DNA from: Synechococcales cyanobacterium PMM_0085
GTDB taxonomy: Bacteria > Cyanobacteriota > Cyanobacteriia > Elainellales > Elainellaceae
DNA length: 15,113 bases
Assembly: GCA_949127705.1 (NCBI GenBank)
Contig: CASBQJ010000556.1
Span: forward strand, 1 to 15,113
Reading direction: 5' to 3'
The position numbers and the translations under genes were made by a program. Of this stretch, positions 8,675 to 14,630 are shown in pieces; positions within the stretch are counted from its first letter, which is position 1; each line of letters opens with the position of its first letter. Below the pieces are notes generated by a model. The model saw only the letters and a program-made list of their open reading frames with translations, had not been told where the DNA came from and searched no databases.

Positions 8675-8751
8675 TACTTTAAACATCTGCATAAAAACCT
8701 GCGTAGCGTTCAATAATCGGCAATCAAGTGATGGATTCGTGACAACCGATG

Positions 8752-8788
8752 GGTGATGCCCAGCATCGCCTAAATGTAAACAGGCGAT
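8752..8788. repeat. Two mutually exclusive hairpins
   Basis: GGTGATGC (8752-8759) pairs with GCATCGCC (8763-8770, one G-U) around a 3-base loop. ATCGCCT (8765-8771) instead pairs with AGGCGAT (8782-8788). The central arm is shared, so only one stem can form at a time. No T run follows on either strand. Confidence 0.5.
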
Positions 8789-9275
8789 AGTATTGTCTCA
8801 ACTTATTTCTAAAGACGTATCTAGCAGCACGCAATTAGAGTGTTGCCTTCAGTTAAGTTATACGTAGAAACTAGTGCTAACGTAACGTTGACGAAATAGT
8901 CTGAAGTACGCTATCCTCTCACTAAAAATAATGGATCATATTCAGGTCTAGATGATTGAGATAGACTTTCTACCGACAACCCCAAGAGCGAAGCACTGAA
9001 CCGTGCAAAGGCAGATTTTTAAGTAGCAAGGTCAATAGTAGCGATTTCCTTAATCTTAGCGTTTTGGAAAACCGCTTATTTCTTCTACCAGAGAGTATCT
9101 CTTAGTCTTAGCGCGCTATTTAGTTTCGTGGGTGGATGGCGAGATTAGAAATAGCTCGGTTCTCGTTGATGTCTCGTGACTAGTACAGGTTAGTTTATTG
9201 TGCCTAGCCTCACCGTTTAGAGAAGTGAGCCGTGCTTTCATCTCCAAAGGGCGTGAGGCCAAGAATGTTAACCAT

Positions 9276-9282
9276 GAGGTGA
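9276..9282 (+). promoter_or_regulatory. Ribosome binding site deciding the glycosyltransferase start
   Basis: GAGGTGA lies five bases upstream of the ATG at 9288. It selects that start over an in-frame alternative at 9198, whose extra 30 residues look unlike the family N terminus. Confidence 0.75.
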
Positions 9283-9287
9283 AGATC

Positions 9288-10613
9288 ATGTTTCTAACTC
9301 AGAAGCGCCATATTGCCTTAATTTCAGTTAGTGGCGATCCTGCTGCCGAGATTGGACAAGAGGAAGCAGGGGGGCAAAATGTTTATGTTCGTCAGATCGG
9401 TGAGATGTTAGCAAGTCAGGGATGGCAAGTGGACATGTTCACCCGCCGGAATGCTCCTGAACAGCCTATGATTGTTCAACATCAGCCCAACTGCCGTACA
9501 ATTCGCCTCCAAGCTGGTCCGGCTGAATTTATTGGACGTGATGTGTTGTTTGACTATTTGCCCAGGTTTGTTGAAGCATTTCAAGCGTTTCAACAGCAGC
9601 AAAAAATTTCTTACTCTCTACTGCACACTCATTATTGGTTATCATCTTGGGTCGGAATGGAGCTGAGGCGGCAGCAGCCTTCCCTCGTTCAGGTTCATAC
9701 GTATCATTCGCTGGGAGCCATCAAATATCAGTCGATCAGTGACATTCCTCCGATTGGGTCGAAGCGTTTAGCGGTGGAGCGGACGTGCTTGGAAACGGTG
9801 AACTGTGTGGTGGCAACCAGTCCTCAAGAGCAGGAACATATGCGATCGCACGTTTCGACTCAGGGGCACATTCAAATGATTCCCTGCGGCACCGATATTG
9901 AACGCTTTGGTCATATTAGCCGTGCCGAAGCTCGGCAGCTACTGGGAATTCCCCAAGCCGATAAGACCGCACTTTACGTAGGGCGGTTTGACCCGCGCAA
10001 GGGCATTGAGACACTGGTGCGCGCCATGGCCCAGTCTAAGCTACGTGGCCAAGAAAACTTACGGTTAATTATTGGCGGTGGGAGTCGTCCGGGCACCTGT
10101 GATGGGACAGAGCGCGATCGCATTGAGGCGATTGTGCATGAGTTAGGCATGAGCGACATGACGCACTTCCCAGGCCGGCTGGGTTCTGAAAATCTTCATC
10201 TATACTATGCCGCCGCTGATGTCTCTGTAGTGCCTAGCCACTATGAGCCATTTGGCTTGGTGCCGATCGAAGCCATGGCTAGCTGCACTCCTGTGGTGGG
10301 CAGTGATGTCGGCGGTTTGCAATATACGGTGATTCCCGAAGCCACTGGCTTGCTAGTGCCACCGAAAGATGTCGATGGGTTTGCTACGGCAATCGATCGC
10401 ATTCTCAGCAATCCCACTTGGCGCGATCAGTTGGGGCAGGCGGGTCGCCAACGGGTTGAAACAAACTTTAGCTGGCAGGGTGTGGCATCTCGTTTGGGTC
10501 AGCTGTATACGCAGCTACTCTCCGAAGCCACCTTGCAAACCAGCTCAGTTGCAGAACCTGCACCCGAGGCACCCAAGCCAGCGGGGAAAAAAGCAACGGT
10601 GGCAGTGGCATAA
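9288..10613 (+). CDS. GT4 glycosyltransferase, probable sucrose-phosphate synthase
   Basis: A retaining GT-B glycosyltransferase of family 4, 441 residues. The N-terminal acceptor half has the sucrose-synthase/SPS-type glycine motif EEAGGQNVYVRQ (25-36) and the conserved HTHYWLSSW (113-121) and HTYHSLG (137-143). The C-terminal donor half has VGRFDPRKG (231-239), with Arg233 and Lys238 expected to hold the nucleotide-sugar phosphates. Its EX7E pair is Glu320 and Glu328 in EPFGLVPIE. This fits the minimal cyanobacterial sucrose-phosphate synthases, which lack the plant regulatory and phosphatase-like domains and make sucrose-6-phosphate from a nucleotide-activated glucose and fructose-6-phosphate. 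Substrate specificity cannot be read from sequence, and another GT4 role is possible. The last 25 residues are a Pro/Ala/Lys-rich, probably disordered tail. The convergent invertase supports a sucrose role. Confidence 0.88.
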   Translation: MFLTQKRHIALISVSGDPAAEIGQEEAGGQNVYVRQIGEMLASQGWQVDMFTRRNAPEQPMIVQHQPNCRTIRLQAGPAEFIGRDVLFDYLPRFVEAFQAFQQQQKISYSLLHTHYWLSSWVGMELRRQQPSLVQVHTYHSLGAIKYQSISDIPPIGSKRLAVERTCLETVNCVVATSPQEQEHMRSHVSTQGHIQMIPCGTDIERFGHISRAEARQLLGIPQADKTALYVGRFDPRKGIETLVRAMAQSKLRGQENLRLIIGGGSRPGTCDGTERDRIEAIVHELGMSDMTHFPGRLGSENLHLYYAAADVSVVPSHYEPFGLVPIEAMASCTPVVGSDVGGLQYTVIPEATGLLVPPKDVDGFATAIDRILSNPTWRDQLGQAGRQRVETNFSWQGVASRLGQLYTQLLSEATLQTSSVAEPAPEAPKPAGKKATVAVA

Positions 10614-10663
10614 CGTCGGCGTAGCGGCAGCTGCCAGTATCGTCATGGGAGTATAAGGTCGGG

Positions 10664-10687
10664 TTTAATCAAGGTAGCTTGATTAAA
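10664..10687. repeat. Perfect 10-bp AT-rich hairpin
   Basis: TTTAATCAAG (10664-10673) and CTTGATTAAA (10678-10687) pair perfectly around GTAG. It sits just before the main terminator between the glycosyltransferase and invertase, giving two tandem hairpins there. Confidence 0.6.
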
Positions 10688-10694
10688 TCAAGAG

Positions 10695-10734
10695 GAATGA
10701 ACGGGGAAACAATGCTTCCCCGTTCATTCTTTCT
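10695..10734. terminator. Strong bidirectional terminator between convergent genes
   Basis: GAATGAACGGGGAA (10695-10708) and TTCCCCGTTCATTC (10716-10729) form a perfect 14-bp stem with a 7-base loop. It is followed by TTTCT on the plus strand and by a T-rich stretch (CTTGATTT) on the minus strand. It lies 81 bases after the glycosyltransferase stop and within 10 bases of the invertase stop, so it can serve both. Confidence 0.88.
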
Positions 10735-10737
10735 AGG

Positions 10738-12144
10738 CTAGAACTCCTGTAGCCGATACATCCAGTCAAACATTTCGGGGTCTTCATCAAACGAGAAGAT
10801 GTTAATGCTGGCCGGGTTTTCTAAGATTTCGTTGGCTAATAGGTAGCCCGCAATCGTCCAAGTTTGATATTTGCGCGAGGCTTTACCGATCAGTCGCCCC
10901 TTGGGACCGTCGTAATACTCGGGCCACTCATCTTGGCTTAGGCGCTCTTCGGCAATGGCGATCGCCCGCCTAGCAATTTCGGGTCGGCCAGTCTTTTGAG
11001 CCGCTGCGGCCAGCAGCCAGAGCAACACAGGCCAGTTACCGCCATTGTGGTAAGACCAGGGCGTATTTTTTGGATCGCAGCCCGTCATATATTTCCATTC
11101 TTGATCGGCCACTGCTGGGTAGCAAATTTTCATGGGCATTTTTCCCACCAAGTCATCCCAGCGATATTCAATCAAGTCCATCAGCTGCTGCGATTCTTCA
11201 GCATTGGTGAGAGAGCACACGACTGCCATCAGATTGCCTAGGGCAAAGAAGCGGAAATCTAGACGGGCAGGGCCAAGATTGCCAGCCAAGTAGCCGCCTT
11301 GATCGGGCATCCAATGAAACACCCATTCGGGGATAGAGTCGGGGTAAACGTTGAACTTATTAATGGCAGCTTCCCCGAACTCTTCGCCTTTATAGCGATA
11401 GATTTTATTCAGGCGATTCAGGTCAAGCCAGTAGTACTGGCGCATGTGATAGTTCAAGATACTGAGGCGCTGATTCACGATTTGAATGTGGATATCGCGA
11501 TCGCCCCCCGGCAGCAAGAGTTCTCGAGCCGACTGCAACGCGGCATAAAACAAAACCTGGATTTCGAGCGGGTGCCCATCGACCCCCATCCGGCGGTCAA
11601 TCATAAAGGCTCCATCGGGAACCAACAGGGTAGGGTACATGTCGAAGCGATCGGACAGACACAGCTTCAAGATCCAGATAATGCCCTGTTGAAACTCGGG
11701 TTGATGCGCCAAGTCCATATCGCCCGTTGCCTTCACATAGGCTCGCAGCAAAATTATCCACCACAAGCATGAATCGACGGGTGTGACTCGACCGATGGCA
11801 TGTTCACCAAAATCTGCCACTAGATAGTGGCGACCTTCGGCCGTGACTACTTTAAAGCTAGCGGGCATCAGGCCACGTCCGGCATAGAAATAGTCCATTT
11901 GCTTCTCGCTGCCTTGCAGGGTCAAGGTTTCTATCAAGAAGTTACGGACAATATCGGCCTTGCCACTCATCAAAAACACGAGAGCCGAGGAGACAAAATC
12001 TCTCACAAAGCACTGATCATAGTTAAGTGCTTCAACACTGGGATCGCAGGCGGCAACGGTTCCTACCGGGCGATCGCCATAATTTACAACAGAACGATCA
12101 AGCAGCTGCCAAGCTTCTTTGATCAGGTCATTTTTTGTCTTCAT
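10738..12144 (-). CDS. GH100 alkaline/neutral invertase
   Basis: This enzyme hydrolyses sucrose to glucose and fructose in the cytosol; the GH100 family is shared by cyanobacteria and plants. It has 468 residues, the usual length for the cyanobacterial form, without signal peptide or extension. By comparison with the Anabaena InvA enzyme, the catalytic acid should be Asp189 ([13 protein letters not shown]) and the second acidic residue Glu409 (WPEYYDG). Other family blocks are present: [12 protein letters not shown] (39-50), [19 protein letters not shown] (111-129), and [16 protein letters not shown] (361-376). The start is the ATG at 12144, with an AGGGTAGG-like purine run just upstream. The gene converges with the SPS-like glycosyltransferase, suggesting a local sucrose turnover pair under separate promoters. 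Whether this is the InvA or InvB type is not decided here. Confidence 0.94.
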   Translation of the reverse strand: MKTKNDLIKEAWQLLDRSVVNYGDRPVGTVAACDPSVEALNYDQCFVRDFVSSALVFLMSGKADIVRNFLIETLTLQGSEKQMDYFYAGRGLMPASFKVVTAEGRHYLVADFGEHAIGRVTPVDSCLWWIILLRAYVKATGDMDLAHQPEFQQGIIWILKLCLSDRFDMYPTLLVPDGAFMIDRRMGVDGHPLEIQVLFYAALQSARELLLPGGDRDIHIQIVNQRLSILNYHMRQYYWLDLNRLNKIYRYKGEEFGEAAINKFNVYPDSIPEWVFHWMPDQGGYLAGNLGPARLDFRFFALGNLMAVVCSLTNAEESQQLMDLIEYRWDDLVGKMPMKICYPAVADQEWKYMTGCDPKNTPWSYHNGGNWPVLLWLLAAAAQKTGRPEIARRAIAIAEERLSQDEWPEYYDGPKGRLIGKASRKYQTWTIAGYLLANEILENPASINIFSFDEDPEMFDWMYRLQEF

Positions 12145-12337
12145 GGCCTACCCTGCTCGTGATATTGACGTAATTGGTGGATAATTGACATTTTTCCCAA
12201 CATCTCGCTTGAACTAAAATGCACAAACTTGGCAAAACCTTGGATCGGCAAAAAAATCCCCTACAACCTGGTCAGTCGGTAGACAAAACGCTAATCAAAG
12301 AAGCTCCTGACGGAAAATCTTTAACTTAGTTCCACCG

Positions 12338-12353
12338 CAAAACCTAGGTTTTG
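12338..12353. promoter_or_regulatory. 16-bp perfect palindrome overlapping a TTGACA box
   Basis: CAAAACCTAGGTTTTG reads the same on both strands. Its right end overlaps TTGACA (12351-12356), a consensus -35 on the plus strand, although no good -10 follows at 16-19 bases. This is the arrangement expected of a repressor operator. The binding protein is unknown, and the site could also act on the invertase promoter some 190 bases away on the other strand. Confidence 0.4.
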
Positions 12354-12391
12354 ACAATTAATAGAAACAAATTCGTTTTAGAGGTTAAAAG

Positions 12392-12448
12392 ATGAGCCGA
12401 GCACTCCTGCTAAAAGTAAATTCATTCCCCAGTGAAGCGATATCGTAA
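12392..12448 (+). CDS. Possible 18-codon leader-like ORF
   Basis: ATG to TAA encodes MSRALLLKVNSFPSEAIS. GAGG lies seven bases upstream, and a hairpin begins five bases after the stop. The layout (TTGACA, ribosome site, short ORF, hairpin) resembles a leader peptide or small-protein gene, but no obvious downstream gene follows on this strand. An ORF of this length with a ribosome site can arise by chance. Confidence 0.22.
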   Translation: MSRALLLKVNSFPSEAIS

Positions 12449-12452
12449 CCGA

Positions 12453-12479
12453 AGCTCCTGCCCGTGAGAGTAGGAGGCT
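12453..12479 (+). repeat. Hairpin after the short ORF
   Basis: AGCTCCT (12453-12459) pairs with AGGAGGCT (12472-12479) with one bulged G; a G-U and a C-G pair extend the stem inward. It starts five bases after the stop of the 18-codon ORF. Confidence 0.5.
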
Positions 12480-12498
12480 AATCTCTGTATGCTCTAGC

Positions 12499-12534
12499 CG
12501 TCAGCACGTTAGCCTTTAAATGAGTTGGCTGACG
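12499..12534. repeat. 7-bp inverted repeat
   Basis: CGTCAGC (12499-12505) and GCTGACG (12528-12534) pair perfectly across a 22-base loop. Confidence 0.4.
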
Positions 12535-12632
12535 AACCACGTGAAACGTTCAGAATGGAAAGTTGACCACTCTGCCCAGAGCCCAAACCATTTTTTCGAT
12601 CTAGACCTGACCCAAAATGGCCACCACGGCAT

Positions 12633-12662
12633 TTTGTGCAGTCACAATTTGTGCAGTCACAA
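12633..12662. repeat. Perfect tandem duplication of a 15-mer
   Basis: TTTGTGCAGTCACAA occurs twice head to tail. A short inverted repeat (CAAAATG 12613-12619, CATTTTG 12630-12636) overlaps its left edge. Confidence 0.85.
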
Positions 12663-12857
12663 AAGGCTCACCTCATAACCTGCGAGACTGAGATACTCTT
12701 CTATCGGTGCTGCGCATATTGCTCATACAGACGCTTAACTGAAGAATTGCAGCATCAGAACCCAAAAAATATCTGGTGTCTCTGAACGAAGAGACTAATC
12801 TTTTGGTGCTGTGAGGTTGAACGTCTTAAGGGTCAACATCTAGCGGACGTGGCTAAA

Positions 12858-12885
12858 TGCCGACCCGCTCGGCAATGAAAGCGGG
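12858..12885 (+). ncRNA. Candidate H-type pseudoknot in an intergenic RNA
   Basis: TGCCG (12858-12862) pairs with CGGCA (12870-12874). The loop sequence CCCGCT (12864-12869) pairs with AGCGGG (12880-12885). The connecting loops are 1, 0 and 5 bases, which fits the geometry of a compact H-type pseudoknot with stems of 5 and 6 bp when read on the plus strand. The reverse complement would need a 1-base loop across the wrong groove and is less favourable. No known riboswitch class is recognised. Confidence 0.35.
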
Positions 12886-12960
12886 AGACTACCTAAAAAA
12901 TATCCCCTGATTTTATATCTTGGTGATCTAACCGACGCTATCCTAATTCAAATCTACCGA

Positions 12961-12995
12961 TTTTTGAAAGAGCTATGGCAGATCTCTTTCAAAGA
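12961..12995. repeat. 12-bp inverted repeat with a competing stem
   Basis: TTTGAAAGAG (12963-12972) pairs with CTCTTTCAAA (12984-12993), and the stem extends by two pairs on the outside. AGCTAT (12971-12976) can instead pair with ATAGCT (12998-13003), giving an alternative fold. Confidence 0.6.
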
Positions 12996-13130
12996 AAATA
13001 GCTGAGTTGAAGTCAAGCAATAAATTAAACGACCCACAATGCCCCTTAAGGACTGATGCACCCAGTTCAGAATATTTTGTCAACAGGTTTCTAAGCGAGT
13101 TTGGAGACTCTTCGGATCACTCAAACCGCA

Positions 13131-13182
13131 CTAGGGGCGTTGCTCTAAATTCAAATGACTGAATTTAGCTCCTTGCCCCAGG
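13131..13182. repeat. Two-tier inverted repeat
   Basis: CTAAATTCA (13145-13153) and TGAATTTAG (13160-13168) make a perfect 9-bp inner stem. GGGGC (13134-13138) and GCCCC (13175-13179) make an outer stem. The two are separated by a symmetric 6x6 internal loop, so the whole is equally spaced on both arms. Confidence 0.65.
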
Positions 13183-13280
13183 AGATTCGCTGTTGGAAAA
13201 ATTCCTATGTGATTAGATTAATCGGTTTGTAACCTTTAACGCACAATTATGAGAGTAAGTCATAAAACAAACATAAAACC

Positions 13281-13298
13281 AGCTTTTCTTTAAAAGCT
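13281..13298 (-). terminator. Probable tsaE terminator
   Basis: AGCTTTT and AAAAGCT form a perfect 7-bp stem around a 4-base loop, 30 bases past the tsaE stop on the minus strand. It is followed there by a T-rich tract (GGTTTTATGTTTGTTTTATG). The stem is AT-rich, so termination may be weak. Confidence 0.5.
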
Positions 13299-13327
13299 TC
13301 ATCTTCAGTCTATGGCAACCCCATGGC

Positions 13328-13816
13328 TCAAACCGCTGCCCACCGAACTACACGACCGCCATCAGCAGCGTCCGTTAGCAAAATATTTAGGTAGTTGGCA
13401 GGTAGATAGGGCAATCGTTCTGGCCACTCGATCGCCACGATCCCTAGGGGTGTTTCCTGTCCATCCCAGTAGGTTTGTAGGTGAAGCTCCTCTACCTCGG
13501 TGGGTTCTAAGCGGTAAAGGTCAAAATGATAAAGTGGGATGCGACTATTAAGGTATTCATTAATCAAGGTAAACGTGGGGCTAACGATGGGTTCTGTGAT
13601 GTCTAGCCCTGCCCCAATTCCTTGCACTAGCGTAGTTTTACCGCTGCCTAAATCGCCAGTTAGCAACAAAATACTGCCTGGGGGTAGCGATCGCCCTAGG
13701 CTCACCCCAAATCTATGAGTGGCCTCGGCAGTGGGCAGCTGCCAGGTCTGCGGCTGCGCAGATTGAAACGATAAGACAGGCAAAGAATCTGTCATATTCC
13801 TACGGTCGTTGAGCAT
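13328..13816 (-). CDS. tsaE: tRNA threonylcarbamoyladenosine biosynthesis ATPase TsaE
   Basis: TsaE is the small P-loop ATPase that acts with TsaB, TsaC and TsaD to make t6A at position 37 of ANN-decoding tRNAs; it is nearly universal in bacteria. From the ATG at 13816 the product has 162 residues, the normal family length. The Walker A motif GDLGSGKTT is at 54-62. SPTFTLINEY (79-88), HFDLYRL (97-103) and IEWPERL (129-135) are the other conserved family blocks. A second ATG at 13795, with AGGA only two bases upstream, would remove seven residues and is also possible. The gene lies downstream of cp12 on the same strand but is separated from it by a terminator, so it is probably transcribed separately. 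Confidence 0.93.
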   Translation of the reverse strand: MLNDRRNMTDSLPVLSFQSAQPQTWQLPTAEATHRFGVSLGRSLPPGSILLLTGDLGSGKTTLVQGIGAGLDITEPIVSPTFTLINEYLNSRIPLYHFDLYRLEPTEVEELHLQTYWDGQETPLGIVAIEWPERLPYLPANYLNILLTDAADGGRVVRWAAV

Positions 13817-13851
13817 CCCCGTTTAGCTTGCAGTGACGCTTGCACGCAGCA

Positions 13852-13885
13852 TAAAAGTGGGCGACAGGACATGCCTATCACCCAC
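13852..13885 (-). terminator. Intrinsic terminator of cp12
   Basis: On the minus strand GTGGGTGATAGG pairs with CCTGTCGCCCAC over 12 bp, including two G-U wobbles, around a 5-base loop, and is followed directly by TTTTAT. On the plus strand both wobbles become C-A mismatches, so the structure is specific for cp12 transcripts. Confidence 0.82.
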
Positions 13886-13914
13886 GTTGCAGATAGACAG
13901 AGAGTAATTAAGCG

Positions 13915-14139
13915 TTAGTTGTCGTATACCCGGCATTCGAGCGCATCGGGGTTGTCGTCACAGTACTGCTGAAGCGAGTTTTTCTGATGGTCTTTTTCGC
14001 GCTGGTGAGACGCTTCAGCCTGTAGCTCTTCCACAGCATCCCAGGCGGCGGCACATTCTACCGAACCGTCGCCCTTGATCTCGCATACTTCACGAGCTTC
14101 ACTGCGCTCTTCTTGAATTTTGGATTGAATATCGCTCAT
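13915..14139 (-). CDS. cp12: CP12 Calvin-cycle regulatory protein
   Basis: CP12 is a small, largely disordered redox switch. When its cysteine pairs oxidise in the dark it bridges glyceraldehyde-3-phosphate dehydrogenase and phosphoribulokinase into an inactive complex. The product has 74 residues from the ATG at 14139. The N-terminal pair is Cys19 and Cys29, the conserved core AWDAVEELQAEASHQR spans 32-47, and the C-terminal pair is Cys60 and Cys69 in YCDDNPDALECRVYDN. The last segment inserts into the dehydrogenase active site in known structures. An upstream in-frame start at 14187 would add 16 atypical residues and would lie upstream of the predicted transcription start, so it is rejected. 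A promoter and an intrinsic terminator flank the gene, making it a single-gene unit. Confidence 0.96.
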   Translation of the reverse strand: MSDIQSKIQEERSEAREVCEIKGDGSVECAAAWDAVEELQAEASHQREKDHQKNSLQQYCDDNPDALECRVYDN

Positions 14140-14158
14140 AGATTTCAGTAGCTCTAAA

Positions 14159-14187
14159 TTTCTACAATTAGATAGTGTTAACGTCAA
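14159..14187 (-). promoter_or_regulatory. Predicted cp12 promoter
   Basis: On the minus strand TTGACG (14187-14182) is followed after exactly 17 bases by TAGAAA (14164-14159). This predicts a start near 14152 and an untranslated leader of only about 13 bases, without a clear Shine-Dalgarno site. Confidence 0.5.
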
Positions 14188-14630
14188 CTCTAGGGTAGCC
14201 TAATCAATCAAGAGGTCAGACTACTCGCCCAAAAGTCTTAAGGTTAAGACATTCAATGTGACATTCCGTTTGGGGCAACCCGTAGCCAGCAATGGCATCT
14301 AGGTTGCTCTTTTAACAGAGTATAAGACTCTGCTGGGAACTCTGCAACGGGATGGCAGCTCACCCCATGCTAGCGTGCGATCGCCCCTAACTGCCTGTAA
14401 AACCTGCTACCGAATGCGCAAAACCTACGGATGAGCCAGGAAATAAATGTGAAGCCGTCTCTCACTTTAGTCCCGCTACTCAGCCGCAATACCGATGAAT
14501 TGACTGTTACCGTTACTATATAAGTCTGAATAATATAGATAAATAAGACTGAGTAGTTATAGATAAGACAAATGCATAGGTCTTATGTGGCTGAATCAGC
14601 TTCGATTGGTAACACAAAAGGATAAATCCT
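14188..14630. other. Divergent region between cp12 and the FIST gene
   Basis: This holds 443 bases without a credible gene. It has small hairpins: GTCTTA/TAAGAC at 14235-14250, CAGAGT/ACTCTG at 14316-14332, and ATAAGAC/GTCTTAT at 14563-14586. There is one HIP1 site near 14378. An AT-rich tract at 14515-14570 has partly repeated ATAAGACTGA and TATAGATAA words and probably contains the FIST-gene promoter. Confidence 0.5.

Larger units (their letters stand above)
8482..9287. other. 806-base gene-free region between sir and the glycosyltransferase
   Basis: No open frame with a credible ribosome site was found; the only start-proximal frame is an upstream extension of the glycosyltransferase frame from 9198. 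The region holds a fold-back element (8589-8674), a pair of competing hairpins (8752-8788), and the 11-mer CTTAGCGTTTT twice in direct orientation (8514-8524 and 9055-9065). TTGACG at 8888-8893 is a possible -35, but no good -10 follows. No intact HIP1 octamer occurs. Promoters for both flanking genes must lie here; I could not place them confidently. Confidence 0.6.
12145..13327. other. 1.18-kb gene-free region rich in inverted repeats
   Basis: No frame longer than about 36 codons with a plausible start was seen on either strand. The stretch has at least seven hairpins or palindromes, listed separately or among the findings, one tandem repeat, no intact HIP1 octamer, and lower GC than the coding genes. 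The invertase promoter must lie at its left edge. One or more structured small RNAs could be encoded here, but I match no known RNA family (not tRNA, tmRNA, RNase P RNA, 5S or the Yfr1 motif). Confidence 0.6.

Noticed and set aside
8941..9000. 15-codon ORF (MIEIDFLPTTPRAKH) in the sir-glycosyltransferase spacer
   Set aside because: Too short, with a poor ribosome site and no structure directly tied to it.
11299..11772. 157-codon plus-strand frame inside the invertase gene
   Set aside because: It mirrors the invertase codons on the opposite strand and has no independent support.
12219..12329. 36-codon plus-strand ORF upstream of the invertase
   Set aside because: No ribosome site, a hydrophilic translation without motif, and location in the likely invertase promoter region.
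12453..12479. Resemblance of the GTGAGAGTAGG stretch to the 3' part of 5S rRNA
   Set aside because: Only a short word matches; the rest of a 5S rRNA (length, stems, 5' half) is absent.
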